Below the pieces are notes generated by a model, which made no database searches, was not told the DNA's origin, and worked only from the letters and a program-made list of their open reading frames with translations. From Helicobacter pylori (GTDB taxonomy: Bacteria; Campylobacterota; Campylobacteria; Campylobacterales; Helicobacteraceae): a DNA stretch of 64,000 nt. Both the position numbers and the translations under genes were made by a program. Below are positions 20,345 to 32,212 of this stretch, one piece after another; position 1 is the stretch's first letter, and the number at the start of each line of letters is the position of its first letter. The stretch is from contig CP032046.1 of the NCBI GenBank assembly GCA_008032955.1, forward strand, positions 248,001 to 312,000, in the 5' to 3' direction.

Positions 20345-20659
20345 ATGAGAGTTCAAAATTTTATCCATTTTTCTGTTGTGGTAGGGTTTTTTTTAGGGTT
20401 AGTGTTTTCGGTGTTGAAATTCAATGAGCCAGAGAGCATTCTATTATGGACGGTGTTATCCACGCTTGGGGGATACTTGATCGCGTTGTTGTTTGCGTCT
20501 ATTTTTATCGCTTGCACGGATTTAGATATTTGTCTTTTTGACAAAAAAGGCACTGAAGAGAGCTTGCTTCGTTTCAACCATGAGTTTAAGAACAGAGAAA
20601 AAGAAGTGGCTAGTATTTTAGAATACATTAGAAGTTATGATTTTGATGATGGAAAATAG
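20345..20659 (+). CDS. Small two-helix membrane protein of the flagellar operon
   Basis: A 104-residue protein of unknown function. Two hydrophobic segments (about residues 7-25 and 33-55) are followed by a charged tail with acidic and lysine-rich stretches ending FDDGK. It sits between flhG and fliA with a 4-base gap upstream and a 23-base overlap with the fliA reading frame, which suggests co-regulation with flagella. HP1033; I recognise no domain. Confidence 0.75.
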   Translation: MRVQNFIHFSVVVGFFLGLVFSVLKFNEPESILLWTVLSTLGGYLIALLFASIFIACTDLDICLFDKKGTEESLLRFNHEFKNREKEVASILEYIRSYDFDDGK

Positions 20660-21404
20660 AATGCCCAAAGAAATTCAAAAAACTGAAACAAGCGAAAAAA
20701 ATATAGAAAAGGTTTTGAACGCCTATGACAAGCAGCAACACCACCATCAAGACGATCTCGCTATCCAGTATTTACCGGCCGTGCGCGCCATGGCGTTTCG
20801 TTTAAAAGAGCGCTTGCCCAGCTCTATTGATTTTAACGATCTGGTTTCTATTGGCACTGAAGAATTGATTAAATTAGCCAGGCGTTATGAGAGCGCGTTA
20901 AACGATTCTTTTTGGGGGTATGCTAAAACTCGTGTCAATGGGGCGATGTTAGATTATTTGCGTTCTTTAGATGTGATTTCTCGCTCTAGCAGGAAACTCA
21001 TTAAAAGCATTGATATTGAAATTACCAAACACCTTAATGAGCATGGGAAAGAGCCTAGCGATGCGTATTTAGCAGAAGTTTTAGGCGAGAATATTGAAAA
21101 AATTAGAGAAGCCAAAACGGCTTCAGATATTTATGCGTTAGTGCCAATAGATGAGCAATTCAATGCGATTGAGCAAGATGAAATCACTAAAAAGATTGAA
21201 GCAGAAGAGTTGTTAGAGCATGTCCAAAAAGTATTGAATCAAATGAGCGAAAGAGAGCAAATCCTTATCCAGCTTTATTACTTTGAAGAGTTGAATTTGA
21301 GCGAGATTAAAGAGATTTTAGGCATTACTGAATCGCGCATTTCTCAAATCATTAAAGAAGTGATTAAAAAGGTGCGTAAATCCTTAGGAGTGGATCATGG
21401 CTGA
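20637..21404 (+). CDS. fliA: Sigma-28 flagellar sigma factor FliA
   Basis: Directs RNA polymerase to late flagellar genes such as flaA. It has 255 residues in this frame. Region 2 is seen as QYLPAVRAMAFRLKERL and SFWGYAKTRVNGAMLDYLRSLD. Region 3 is the GKEPSDAYLAEVLGENIEKIR segment. Region 4 ends with the HTH LNLSEIKEILGITESRISQIIKE. The start is uncertain: ATG at 20637, 20646, 20649 and 20661 are all possible; those inside the previous gene imply coupling. It overlaps fliM by 8 bases. Confidence 0.93.
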   Translation: MILMMENRMPKEIQKTETSEKNIEKVLNAYDKQQHHHQDDLAIQYLPAVRAMAFRLKERLPSSIDFNDLVSIGTEELIKLARRYESALNDSFWGYAKTRVNGAMLDYLRSLDVISRSSRKLIKSIDIEITKHLNEHGKEPSDAYLAEVLGENIEKIREAKTASDIYALVPIDEQFNAIEQDEITKKIEAEELLEHVQKVLNQMSEREQILIQLYYFEELNLSEIKEILGITESRISQIIKEVIKKVRKSLGVDHG

Positions 21405-22461
21405 TATTTTAAGCCAAGAAGAAATTGATGCGCTTTTAGAAGTCGTTGATGAGAATGTGGATATTCAAAATGTCCAAAAAAAGGATATTATCCCGCAGCG
21501 CAGCGTAACCCTCTATGATTTCAAGCGCCCTAATCGTGTGAGTAAGGAGCAATTGCGTTCTTTTAGGAGTATCCATGATAAAATGGCTAGGAATCTTTCT
21601 AGTCAAATTTCTTCTATCATGCGTTCTATTGTAGAGATCCAGCTCCATAGCGTGGATCAAATGACTTATGGCGAATTTTTGATGAGTTTGCCTAGCCCTA
21701 CAAGTTTTAATGTCTTTTCCATGAAGCCTATGGGAGGAACAGGGGTTTTAGAAATCAATCCTAGCATCGCTTTCCCTATGATTGACAGACTATTAGGGGG
21801 TAAGGGGAGCACGTATGATCAAAATAGGGAGTTTAGCGATATTGAATTGAATTTATTGGATACGATTTTACGCCAGGTGATGCAAATTTTAAAAGAAGTG
21901 TGGTCGCCTGTGGTGGAGATGTATCCTACCATTGACGCTAAAGAATCTAGCGCGAATGTGGTTCAAATCGTCGCTCAAAATGAAATTTCTATCATGGTGG
22001 TTTTAGAGATTATCATCGGTCATAGTCGTGGGATGATGAATATTTGCTACCCGGTGATTTCCATTGAGAGCATTCTTTCTAAAATGGGGAGTAGGGATTT
22101 CATGCTTTCAGAAACGAACTCTAAAAAGAGCCGTAATAAGGAATTGCAAGCGCTATTGAGCGGGGTGAGCGTGGATATGATGGTGTTTTTGGGTGCGGTG
22201 GAATTGAGTTTGAAAGAAATGTTGGATTTAGATGTGGGGGATACTATCCGGTTGAACAAGATCGCTAATGATGAAGTGAGCGTGTATGTGCATAAAAAAA
22301 AGCGTTATTTAGCGAGCGTGGGGTTTCAAGGGTATAGGAAAACCATTCAAATTAAAGAAGTGATCTATAGCGAAAAAGAACGCACTAAAGAAATTTTAGA
22401 AATGCTAGAAGAGCAGCGCAGAGGCAAAGTGGGCGATATTATGAAGATAGAAGAAGAGTGA
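21397..22461 (+). CDS. fliM: Flagellar motor switch protein FliM
   Basis: Part of the C-ring; binds CheY-P through its N-terminus and sets the direction of rotation. It has 354 residues. The CheY-binding peptide DILSQEEIDALLEVV is at residues 3-17, the middle domain includes PMGGTGVLEINPSIAFPMID, and the C-terminal SpoA domain runs about 250-330. It is coupled to fliA by overlap and followed 3 bases later by fliY. Confidence 0.95.
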   Translation: MADILSQEEIDALLEVVDENVDIQNVQKKDIIPQRSVTLYDFKRPNRVSKEQLRSFRSIHDKMARNLSSQISSIMRSIVEIQLHSVDQMTYGEFLMSLPSPTSFNVFSMKPMGGTGVLEINPSIAFPMIDRLLGGKGSTYDQNREFSDIELNLLDTILRQVMQILKEVWSPVVEMYPTIDAKESSANVVQIVAQNEISIMVVLEIIIGHSRGMMNICYPVISIESILSKMGSRDFMLSETNSKKSRNKELQALLSGVSVDMMVFLGAVELSLKEMLDLDVGDTIRLNKIANDEVSVYVHKKKRYLASVGFQGYRKTIQIKEVIYSEKERTKEILEMLEEQRRGKVGDIMKIEEE

Positions 22462-22464
22462 GAA

Positions 22465-24387
<1,923 letters not shown>

Positions 24388-24406
24388 GCTTCTTCTTTAA
24401 AATTTT

Positions 24407-24859
24407 TTAACATTCACTCTCTTGGCATTCTTTACACCACACAAACATTTTCATGTCATGGCTGATCAGCTTGGCTTGATATTTTTTAACGACTTCATTC
24501 TGGCGGTTTTCAATTTCGGGGTCTGCAAATTCAATGATCTTACCGCAATGCAAACAAATGATGTGATCATGGTGTTCTTTAGCCGCAATTTCATAACGCC
24601 GGCCACTTTTTGAAGTCTCTAAAACACAGATAAAATTTTCTTTTTCTAAGAAATTCAAAATGCGATACACAGAAGAAATGCTGGTGTTTTTGTCCTTTTG
24701 GCGGATAGAATGCGTGATTTCTTCAGGGCTTAAGTGTGTGCCGCTGCGATACAAAACGCTCACCACTTCTTCTCTTTGTTTTGAATTTTTGAGTCCGTTT
24801 TTTTTGATAGACATCCTCAAGCGCTCTAAAATAGATTCTAAAGTTTCTAATCTTTTCAT
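24407..24859 (-). CDS. fur: Ferric uptake regulator Fur
   Basis: Iron-responsive repressor; the H. pylori protein acts in both iron-bound and iron-free forms. It has 150 residues: an N-terminal winged helix (SKQREEVVSVLYRSGTHLS, then TSISSVYRILNFLEKENF) and a C-terminal dimerisation and metal domain with EHHDHIICLHCGKIIEF and a WCKECQ cysteine pair. Fur boxes lie in its own promoter, as expected from autoregulation. Confidence 0.97.
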   Translation of the reverse strand: MKRLETLESILERLRMSIKKNGLKNSKQREEVVSVLYRSGTHLSPEEITHSIRQKDKNTSISSVYRILNFLEKENFICVLETSKSGRRYEIAAKEHHDHIICLHCGKIIEFADPEIENRQNEVVKKYQAKLISHDMKMFVWCKECQESEC

Positions 24860-24903
24860 GCTGATATTTCCCTTATCCGTAAAATGATTTTTATAACTAG
24901 AAT

Positions 24904-24922
24904 ATTATTATACAATAATAAT
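24904..24922 (-). promoter_or_regulatory. Fur promoter: -10 box inside a palindromic Fur operator
   Basis: ATTATTAT-ACA-ATAATAAT is a perfect 8-bp inverted repeat, close to the TAATAATnATTATTA Fur box. The minus-strand -10 TATAAT (24907-24912) lies inside it, so binding would block RNA polymerase. A further AT-rich element (ATTATTATTTTAATTTAAT, about 24949-24964) may be a second, upstream operator. Confidence 0.7.
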
Positions 24923-25018
24923 GCGATGAAACATAGATAAAACTCATTATTATTTTAATTTAATCAAAAAATATTGATTTTTTATTACTATTGTCGCACT
25001 TTAATGTAACTTATAAGA

Positions 25019-26194
25019 TCAATTTCTTATTTTATCAAGCCATTCTAAAAGGGTTTTTTCAAACCCTATGCCTTGAGAAGAAACCAAATTGAGGGGTTTT
25101 TCTAAATAATCTTGTTTGACATAGCCGTTATAATCATGCGGGTAAAGATAGTCTTTAGAATGAGGTAGCAAGTGTTTAGGAATAGGGTAGAGCAAGCCCT
25201 TTTGAACGCAATCCAAAGCCTGATTGATCGCTCTATAAGCCGTGTTGGATTTAGGCGAACAAGCCAGATAAATCACGCACTGGCTTAAAATAATGCGCGC
25301 TTCAGGGTAGCCGATTTGTTTGACTGAAAACAAGCAAGAAGAGGCTAAATTAAGGGCGTTTGGGTTAGCGTTACCAATATCTTCGCTCGCAAAAATCACC
25401 AGCCTTCTGGCGATAAATTCCGGGTTTTCCCCACTAGCAATCAAGCGCGCCAGATAATAGATGGAAGCGTTTTCATCGCTCCCTCTTAAAGACTTGATTA
25501 ACGCGCTAGTAAGGTTATAATGCGTATCATCGCTATAAGATCCGTCATTTAGGCTATGAGGCCGTAAGGATTGCAGCGTTTCTAAAGTGATAGGATCTTC
25601 TATTTTAGCGCTCAAATCTAAAAGGTTTAATAACGCTCTAGCGTCGCCAGCGCTGTTGTTTAAAAGGTAGGTTTTAGCGCTAGGCTCTATTTGTTTTTTG
25701 AGCAATGTTAAAGCTTTAGCGCAAAGCTTGTCTAAATCGCTCTTTTTTAGGGGGGTTAATTCAAAAATAAAACTTCTTGAGCGGATCGCATGGCTTAGGC
25801 TGTAATTAGGATCTTGCGTGCTAGCCCCTAAGATTAAAGCGTGATCTTTTTCCATAATGGGGAGTAAAAATTCTTGTTGGGTTTTATTCAATCTGTGGGT
25901 TTCATCAATAAAAACAACGGGCTTTAAAAGGGTGTTTTGGTAATTTTTAAGCTTAAGGCACAAATCCTCTAGCTTAAAATCCGTCGCATTAAACAAAAGA
26001 ATGGGGCGCTCTAGCATGTGGGCGATGATTTGAGCCAGGCTTGTTTTACCCACGCTAGGAGGGCCATAGAAAAAGGCATGGGAGAAGTGTTTGGATTGTA
26101 AGGCTTTAAATAAGGGGGCGTCTTTCCCTATTAAATGCTCTTGGCCTAAAAAATCTTCTAGGCTTTTTGGGTTTAAAAGCGAAGTCAGGCTCAT
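25019..26194 (-). CDS. rarA: RarA/MgsA-type AAA+ ATPase
   Basis: Replication-associated recombination ATPase related to clamp loaders and RuvB. It has 391 residues. The Walker A FYGPPSVGKTSLAQII is near residue 41. Walker B reads VVFIDETHRLNKTQQEFLLP, with T in place of the usual I in DEIH. Sensor 1 is GASTQDPNYSLSHAIRSRS, and SAGDARALLNLLDLS is the sensor 2 region. A C-terminal MgsA domain follows (ASEDIGNANPNALNLA). It overlaps hspR by 4 bases, so it is the last gene of the heat-shock operon. HP1026. Confidence 0.9.
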   Translation of the reverse strand: MSLTSLLNPKSLEDFLGQEHLIGKDAPLFKALQSKHFSHAFFYGPPSVGKTSLAQIIAHMLERPILLFNATDFKLEDLCLKLKNYQNTLLKPVVFIDETHRLNKTQQEFLLPIMEKDHALILGASTQDPNYSLSHAIRSRSFIFELTPLKKSDLDKLCAKALTLLKKQIEPSAKTYLLNNSAGDARALLNLLDLSAKIEDPITLETLQSLRPHSLNDGSYSDDTHYNLTSALIKSLRGSDENASIYYLARLIASGENPEFIARRLVIFASEDIGNANPNALNLASSCLFSVKQIGYPEARIILSQCVIYLACSPKSNTAYRAINQALDCVQKGLLYPIPKHLLPHSKDYLYPHDYNGYVKQDYLEKPLNLVSSQGIGFEKTLLEWLDKIRN

Positions 26195-26562
26195 TTTTTA
26201 AATAAAATCAATTCGTAAAAATTCGTAGGGGTGTTTAAATTTTTCGTTGGGGTTTTGGTGTTTTTAGAGTGTTTTTGCAGAGCGTCTTGCAATTCTTTAT
26301 TGAGATTGTCTAATTCATCAAGCTTTTCTTTTAAGCGCAAGATAATATCCACGCCCGCTAGATTAACCCCCATATCCCTTGTAAGGCGTAAAATCGTTTT
26401 GATTTTGTCCATGTCTCGTTGGGAATACAAGCGCATTTTCCCATCAGTCCTGCTAGGCTCTATCAAACCCTCTTTTTCGTATTGGCGCAAGGTTTGAGGG
26501 TGCACGCCTAAGATTTTAGCCACGACGCTGATCAAATAAAGCGGTTCATCATAATCGCACAC
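26191..26562 (-). CDS. hspR: HspR, MerR-family heat-shock repressor
   Basis: Represses the groESL, hrcA-grpE-dnaK and cbpA-hspR-rarA operons. It has 123 residues. The MerR helix-turn-helix YLISVVAKILGVHPQTLRQYEKEGLIEPSR is at residues 8-37, with the wing RLYSQRDMDKIKTILRLTRDMGVNLAGVDIIL, then a leucine-rich coiled coil and a Lys/Asn/Thr tail. It lies 9 bases after cbpA. HP1025. Confidence 0.95.
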   Translation of the reverse strand: MCDYDEPLYLISVVAKILGVHPQTLRQYEKEGLIEPSRTDGKMRLYSQRDMDKIKTILRLTRDMGVNLAGVDIILRLKEKLDELDNLNKELQDALQKHSKNTKTPTKNLNTPTNFYELILFKK

Positions 26563-26571
26563 GATTCCTCC

Positions 26572-27447
26572 TTACAATTCTTTTTCTAATAACGCTTTTA
26601 ACTCATTAGAAAGCGTTTCAGTTTTAGGCAAAATCAAACGAGCTTGCAAATACAAATCCCCCACATACGAAGTTTTTCTGTTTTTGATCCCTTTTTCTTT
26701 AATGCGGAATTTTTGCATCGCTTTGGTGTTGGGGGGAATGGTTAGGGTTAAGGTTTTATGCCAAGTAGCGATTTCAATTTTCCCTCCAAAAAGAGCCGTT
26801 TTTAAGGGTAAATCAAAGATTTGGATAATATCGTCTTTCTCGCGCCTATACATTTCATCTTCTTCAATATGGATCTGTAAGAGCAAATCGCCCCTGCCCG
26901 TTCGCCCCGTTTTCCCCTTGTTGCGAACCCTAATCTTTTCGCCCTCTTCTACGCCAATAGGGATTTTAAGGCTAAAAGTCTCATTATTGATGCTCACTTG
27001 TTTTTTATTGCCTAAAAGGGTGTCTAAAACAGAGACATTTAAAGTGGCGGTTATGTCTAAATTTTCAGGGGCGAAATTAGAAAAATTAGAAAAATTAAAA
27101 CTAGAAAAGCCTTGCGAATTTTGAGAAAATCTTTGCGAAAAGCCTCCTTTCCCAAAAATAGAGCTTAAAATATCGTCTAAATCTTCACTAGGACCACGGC
27201 TTCTGGCAAAATCGCTGAAATTCTGCCCGCCAAACATGTTATCGCCAAACTGATCGTATTGGCGGCGTTTTTCTTCGTCGCTCAAAATTTCATAAGCGGC
27301 GTTGATTTCTTTGAATTTTTCTTCGGCTTCTTTGGTTTTATTCAAATCCGGGTGGTATTGTCTGGCTAAACGGCGGTAGGATTTTTTGATTTCATCTTGG
27401 CTGGCGTTTTCGCTCACGTTTAAAGTTTGGTATAAACTCTTGCTCAT
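26572..27447 (-). CDS. cbpA: CbpA, DnaJ-like co-chaperone
   Basis: J-domain partner of DnaK, made with the heat-shock repressor. It has 291 residues. The J domain (about 1-70) carries HPD in [22 protein letters not shown]-rich linker follows (about 90-130, repeated FSN motifs), then two C-terminal substrate-binding domains. The DnaJ zinc finger is absent, which makes it CbpA-type. First gene of the operon. HP1024. Confidence 0.94.
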   Translation of the reverse strand: MSKSLYQTLNVSENASQDEIKKSYRRLARQYHPDLNKTKEAEEKFKEINAAYEILSDEEKRRQYDQFGDNMFGGQNFSDFARSRGPSEDLDDILSSIFGKGGFSQRFSQNSQGFSSFNFSNFSNFAPENLDITATLNVSVLDTLLGNKKQVSINNETFSLKIPIGVEEGEKIRVRNKGKTGRTGRGDLLLQIHIEEDEMYRREKDDIIQIFDLPLKTALFGGKIEIATWHKTLTLTIPPNTKAMQKFRIKEKGIKNRKTSYVGDLYLQARLILPKTETLSNELKALLEKEL

Positions 27448-27489
27448 GAATCACCTTTAAAATAGTTTTATTAGAATACTATCATAAAT

Positions 27490-27510
27490 CTTTAGTGTTA
27501 GTCAATCAAG
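27490..27510 (-). promoter_or_regulatory. HspR operator (HAIR-like) over the cbpA promoter
   Basis: CTTTAGT-N7-AATCAAG differs from the HAIR consensus CTTGAGT-N7-ACTCAAG at one position in each half. On the minus strand a TTGACT -35 lies inside it, with TAGTAT 18 bases on as -10 and the cbpA ATG about 35 bases after that. Confidence 0.65.
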
Positions 27511-27614
27511 TTTATTGATAATGCTTTTAGGTAATGGAGATTTTAAACCCGTTTCAGCGCAATTAAAAGGAATTTTAACTAAAATATTGAGTTTAAATCC
27601 ACGATGAGTTTTTA

Positions 27615-28865
27615 ATGCAATATAAGAAAAATAAGAAAAAATATTATTATTTAGCGTTAGGGATCCTTTTTTTAAATGGTCTGTCTTTGAAAGCTTTAGA
27701 AATCGCAGTCAAACCTTTTGGCTATCTGGGGCTATTGTATAATCAAGGGGCGCAAAAAAACCCTCACAGCTATGTGGGGGCTTTAGCGCGCCTTGGGGTG
27801 GATTTTTCTTATAGCAACGGGTGGTCCTTTGGTATTGGAGCGATTGGAGCTTGGAATATTTATAACAAACAGCGTTTGGCTAACCTTTACATCAGTCTAG
27901 GGAATTTTTTTGGTAACCCTAACAACGTTAAACCTTATTTGAGCGCTGGCGATGTTTCTGATGCGTATCTTCAATACGCTAACCAGCGTTTTAAAATCGC
28001 TTTAGGGCGTTTCAATACCGATTTTGTGGATTTTGATTGGATAGGGGGCAATATTCAAGGGATCTCTGTGGCTTTTAAGCAAAATTCCATGCGTTATTTT
28101 GGGATTTTTATGGATAGCATGCTTTATAATGGGCATCAAATCAACAAAGAGCAAGGCAATCGGATCGCTACTTCTCTAAACGCTCTAGCGTCTTATGACC
28201 CTGTGTCTAAACGCTTGTATGTGGGAGGGGAAGTGTTTGTTTTAGGCGCAGAATACAGGCATGAAAATCTTAAAGTGCTTCCTTTTATTTTAACGGACAC
28301 CCGCTTGCCTTTGCCCACTCAAAATGTTTTAGTGCAAGTGGGGGGTAAGTTGGAGTATGAGGCTTCTTTAGCTAAGGGTTTCACTTCGCACACTCTAGTG
28401 CATGGCATGTATCAATACGGCAACACTGACGCTACCACCAACGCTAAAAATGCCGGCTTGTTTTTGATCGATCAAACTTTTAAATACAAAATTTTTAATT
28501 TTGGAACGGGTTTTTATGTCGTTCCGGCAAGAAACAATAAGGGCTATCTATGGACTTTTAATGACAGGACCAAATTCTATGGCCGTGGGATCAACGCGCC
28601 CGGCGTGCTAGCGATTTATTTTGCTAACTCCAGCATTTCAGGCTATGTTTTTTTAGGGCTTAAGACTAAAAGGGTGCGTTTAGACGCAATGGTGGCTTTT
28701 GGGGATTATCAAGAATATTCTTTAATGAGCAGTTTTAGGGTTTGGACTTATAGGAGTTTGTCTTTTGATATGGGTGGGGGGTATGTGTATGCTTACAATT
28801 CTAAAGCCACGAGAAAAAGCCTTGGAGATAGTTCTTTTGTCTTTTTTGGGAAGTTTTTGTTTTAA
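27615..28865 (+). CDS. Hof-like outer membrane beta-barrel protein
   Basis: A 416-residue predicted outer membrane protein. A basic N-terminus (YKKNKKKYYY) and a hydrophobic stretch ending near LSLKALE form a signal peptide; alternating beta-strand pattern fills the rest, and the chain ends in aromatic FVFFGKFLF, the usual C-terminal Phe of barrel proteins. Phrases such as FNFGTGFYVVPARNNKGYLWTFND and FAVKPFGYLG-like starts recall the H. pylori Hof family. I cannot assign the member or its ligand. It has a promoter-less-looking AT-rich leader of about 100 bases. Confidence 0.7.
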   Translation: MQYKKNKKKYYYLALGILFLNGLSLKALEIAVKPFGYLGLLYNQGAQKNPHSYVGALARLGVDFSYSNGWSFGIGAIGAWNIYNKQRLANLYISLGNFFGNPNNVKPYLSAGDVSDAYLQYANQRFKIALGRFNTDFVDFDWIGGNIQGISVAFKQNSMRYFGIFMDSMLYNGHQINKEQGNRIATSLNALASYDPVSKRLYVGGEVFVLGAEYRHENLKVLPFILTDTRLPLPTQNVLVQVGGKLEYEASLAKGFTSHTLVHGMYQYGNTDATTNAKNAGLFLIDQTFKYKIFNFGTGFYVVPARNNKGYLWTFNDRTKFYGRGINAPGVLAIYFANSSISGYVFLGLKTKRVRLDAMVAFGDYQEYSLMSSFRVWTYRSLSFDMGGGYVYAYNSKATRKSLGDSSFVFFGKFLF

Positions 28866-28867
28866 AA

Positions 28868-28930
28868 AAATGCCGTTTTTACAATCAATAGCAAAGGGCT
28901 TGCCAAAAGTAAGCGATAATTTCTTTTTTA
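28868..28930 (+). repeat. Dispersed intergenic repeat, copy 4
   Basis: GCCGTTTTTACAATCAATAG, then AAGGGCTTGCCAAAAGTAAGC, then GATAATTTCTTTTTT. Same blocks as copies 1 and 2, with the stem changed to GCTTGC/GTAAGC. It begins 3 bases after the outer membrane protein stop, in the same orientation; its hairpin and T-run would make a terminator. Confidence 0.65.
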
Positions 28931-28959
28931 AAAAATCAATATTAAAAGAGATTTTTGTT

Positions 28960-29826
28960 TTAAGAAATTCTTTTAAAATCAGGTCTTTGTGTTTTTTTAG
29001 GGAAAAAAGCTTTTTTAAACTCAGGCTCCCATAGTTTGATCACGCCATGGTGGGTCATCTGGTGCATATTGACTAAACGCATGTTTAAAAGAGCCTTTTC
29101 TTTAGCTTCACTGTCGCTCAAATCTTCTTTAATTTTGAACGCTTGAATAATCTGCTCCCACAATTCATGCTCTTTAGCGTCTTCGTTTAAAAAATCTTTA
29201 TAGTTGAAGCCACCAATCCCTTTAACCCCTTTAATATTATCCCCCTTATCCCCCACAACGCACTGGTAATAAGCAAAAAAATGAGCCTCTTTTTGACTCA
29301 CATTAAAAAAAGCGTTGGTTTTGAGATTGAAATGAGAACCTCTATTGGAATACAAAATATCCTTATCCATGCTGGCTATCACATAATTGTTGGGGTCTTT
29401 CTTTTTGTAAAAAGAGATAATATCATCGGCTTCATATTCAAAACAATGTTCGCCCTGGATTTTAGCCCCTTTTTTTAGGGGGTATTTTTCCACTAAAGCG
29501 ATCTTTAGAGCTTTTAAAAGGGATCTAAAATCTTCATCAAATTGGTGGCGTTTTTGTTTGTAATGATCGCACAGCTGGTAGCGGAAACTCTCTCTGCCCC
29601 TAGTGATAAAAAAAAGCGTTTTAGAGCAACGGGTTTTACGCATGATGGATAAAATTTGAGTGGTGAGAAAAATAACGCCCACTTCTTGCAAGCTGTAAGC
29701 AGCGAATCGTTTAGGGAGCGTTTTATTAGAGAGCAAACGCCTAACAATATTAGGGATCACGCAATCAATGTCTAGTAAAAGGGTTTTTGAATGTGCAAAC
29801 CTTACCTTGTTAAACGCTTGTCTAAT
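28960..29826 (-). CDS. 5'-3' exonuclease / FEN-like nuclease
   Basis: Predicted flap-endonuclease-family protein (HP1022), about 280 residues. The H3TH part is seen as KGDNIKGVKGIGGFNYKDFL near the C-terminal third, and metal-binding acidics in ADDIISFYKK and VIASMDKDIL. The first ordinary start (GTG, 29760) would leave out the segment KTLLLDIDCVIPN, which holds the N-terminal catalytic Asp of the family. The frame is open upstream to 29835, and an AAGGA site sits 6 bases before an ATT codon at 29826, which I give as the likely start. The start is therefore uncertain. Confidence 0.7.
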   Translation of the reverse strand: MRQAFNKVRFAHSKTLLLDIDCVIPNIVRRLLSNKTLPKRFAAYSLQEVGVIFLTTQILSIMRKTRCSKTLFFITRGRESFRYQLCDHYKQKRHQFDEDFRSLLKALKIALVEKYPLKKGAKIQGEHCFEYEADDIISFYKKKDPNNYVIASMDKDILYSNRGSHFNLKTNAFFNVSQKEAHFFAYYQCVVGDKGDNIKGVKGIGGFNYKDFLNEDAKEHELWEQIIQAFKIKEDLSDSEAKEKALLNMRLVNMHQMTHHGVIKLWEPEFKKAFFPKKTQRPDFKRIS

Positions 29827-29869
29827 AGTTAATCCTTAAGTTGAATTTCTCTTTTTTAAAATTTAAACT

Positions 29870-29875
29870 ATTATA
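29870..29875 (-). promoter_or_regulatory. -10 box of the FEN-like nuclease gene
   Basis: TATAAT on the minus strand; the start of transcription would be near 29863, leaving a short leader with AAGGA before the ATT codon at 29826. Confidence 0.6.
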
Positions 29876-29949
29876 GTAAATATATAGCAAATAATAAGTT
29901 ATTTTAACAATAATTAACTCTATTCTCATTAAATACGCTAAATTTTGAG

Positions 29950-29998
29950 AGGTTATCGCTTGCTTTAGCTCTTTTGATTGTAAAAACGCTTTTGGCAT
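29950..29998 (-). repeat. Dispersed intergenic repeat, copy 5
   Basis: On the minus strand: GCCAAAAGCGTTTTTACAATC, AAAAGAGCTAAAGCAAGC, GATAACC. It has the same blocks as the other copies, with a weaker stem. It lies about 55 bases after the HP1021 stop in the direction of that gene. The rest of the gap 29876-30052 is AT-rich without an ORF I can support. Confidence 0.6.
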
Positions 29999-30052
29999 TC
30001 TTGCATTTTATGATCAAACGCCCCACAAAAAACAGGGCTTAAGGATTTTCTG

Positions 30053-30949
30053 TTATTTGCGCGGTAAGTTATATTTCCGGCGTTTTTCCCAAAGGCTTTT
30101 GCGGCTAATGCCAAGCTTGTTGGCTAATTCCGTGTCCGTGCAAGTAGAAGAAAAATGCCTAATCGCTTCTTTTTCATACTCTTGAATGGAAAGGAAAGTC
30201 GTGTGGTTATTAAACAAAGATAGGGGTTTATTGCCGCATTCAATGCTCACAATTTTAGGAAATTCTAGGGGTTCTTTATGGGTATAGGACAAAACAATAG
30301 GGCATGAACGGGCCAATTCTAGCAATTTCAATTGCTCATCTTTTTTAAGCTCTTCTAAATGCATGATGTAAAAAGGGCGTTCTAGTTTGTCTTTATTCTT
30401 GTATAGCTCTTTCCAAGTGGTATCCTTTAAAGAGAAAAAAGAAAAATCCATTTGCCTTTCTTTAGCGTATTGCAATAAATAAGCGTTCGCGAGCTCTTGA
30501 GAGGGCGTGTGGATGATAAAGGGCGGCCTGTAGGAAAAATCTTTAGGCAAGGGCAATTCCGCATGGATAAAGTCTAAGTAATTTTCATAAAATCCCAAGC
30601 GAGCGGTCATTTCTTGGTAGGCTTTGTGGTATTGGATCTTACGCAACAATTCATCCATTTTAAAAGGTTTTAGAATATAATCTCTCGCTCCCGCTTGAAT
30701 GGGTTTATTCACGCCATCTTCATTGACATGCGAAGCCATCATGATAATGATTTGCTTGGAATTATAACGCACAAAGTGTTCGCAACGCCCTTGAGTGCAA
30801 ACTTTAGAAGAAACCAAAATCACATCATAAGGCTCTTTATTTTCTTCTGAAATGCCAGAGATGATCTCGCAAAAATGCCCTAAATCATGCAAATTATGAG
30901 AGATACTCCTAGCTAGCGCTAAATCGTCTTCAATGATTAAGATTTTCAT
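30053..30949 (-). CDS. HP1021, atypical orphan response regulator
   Basis: Essential-like regulator reported to bind oriC and to act as a redox sensor through cysteines. It has 298 residues. The N-terminal receiver (1-120) keeps the acidic triad IIEDDLALA and the lysine of LKPFKMDEL but has serine at the phosphorylation site (VILVSSKVCTQ). The C-terminal Fis-like HTH is DTELANKLGISRKSLWEKRRKY. Cysteines are spread through both parts (Q-G-R-C, R-S-C-P, S-I-E-C, S-T-C-T). There is no partner kinase. It is 21 bases downstream of ispDF. Confidence 0.93.
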   Translation of the reverse strand: MKILIIEDDLALARSISHNLHDLGHFCEIISGISEENKEPYDVILVSSKVCTQGRCEHFVRYNSKQIIIMMASHVNEDGVNKPIQAGARDYILKPFKMDELLRKIQYHKAYQEMTARLGFYENYLDFIHAELPLPKDFSYRPPFIIHTPSQELANAYLLQYAKERQMDFSFFSLKDTTWKELYKNKDKLERPFYIMHLEELKKDEQLKLLELARSCPIVLSYTHKEPLEFPKIVSIECGNKPLSLFNNHTTFLSIQEYEKEAIRHFSSTCTDTELANKLGISRKSLWEKRRKYNLPRK

Positions 30950-30970
30950 CCATTCTTCCTTTTATCGCAT

Positions 30971-32209
<1,239 letters not shown>

Positions 32210-32212
32210 CTA

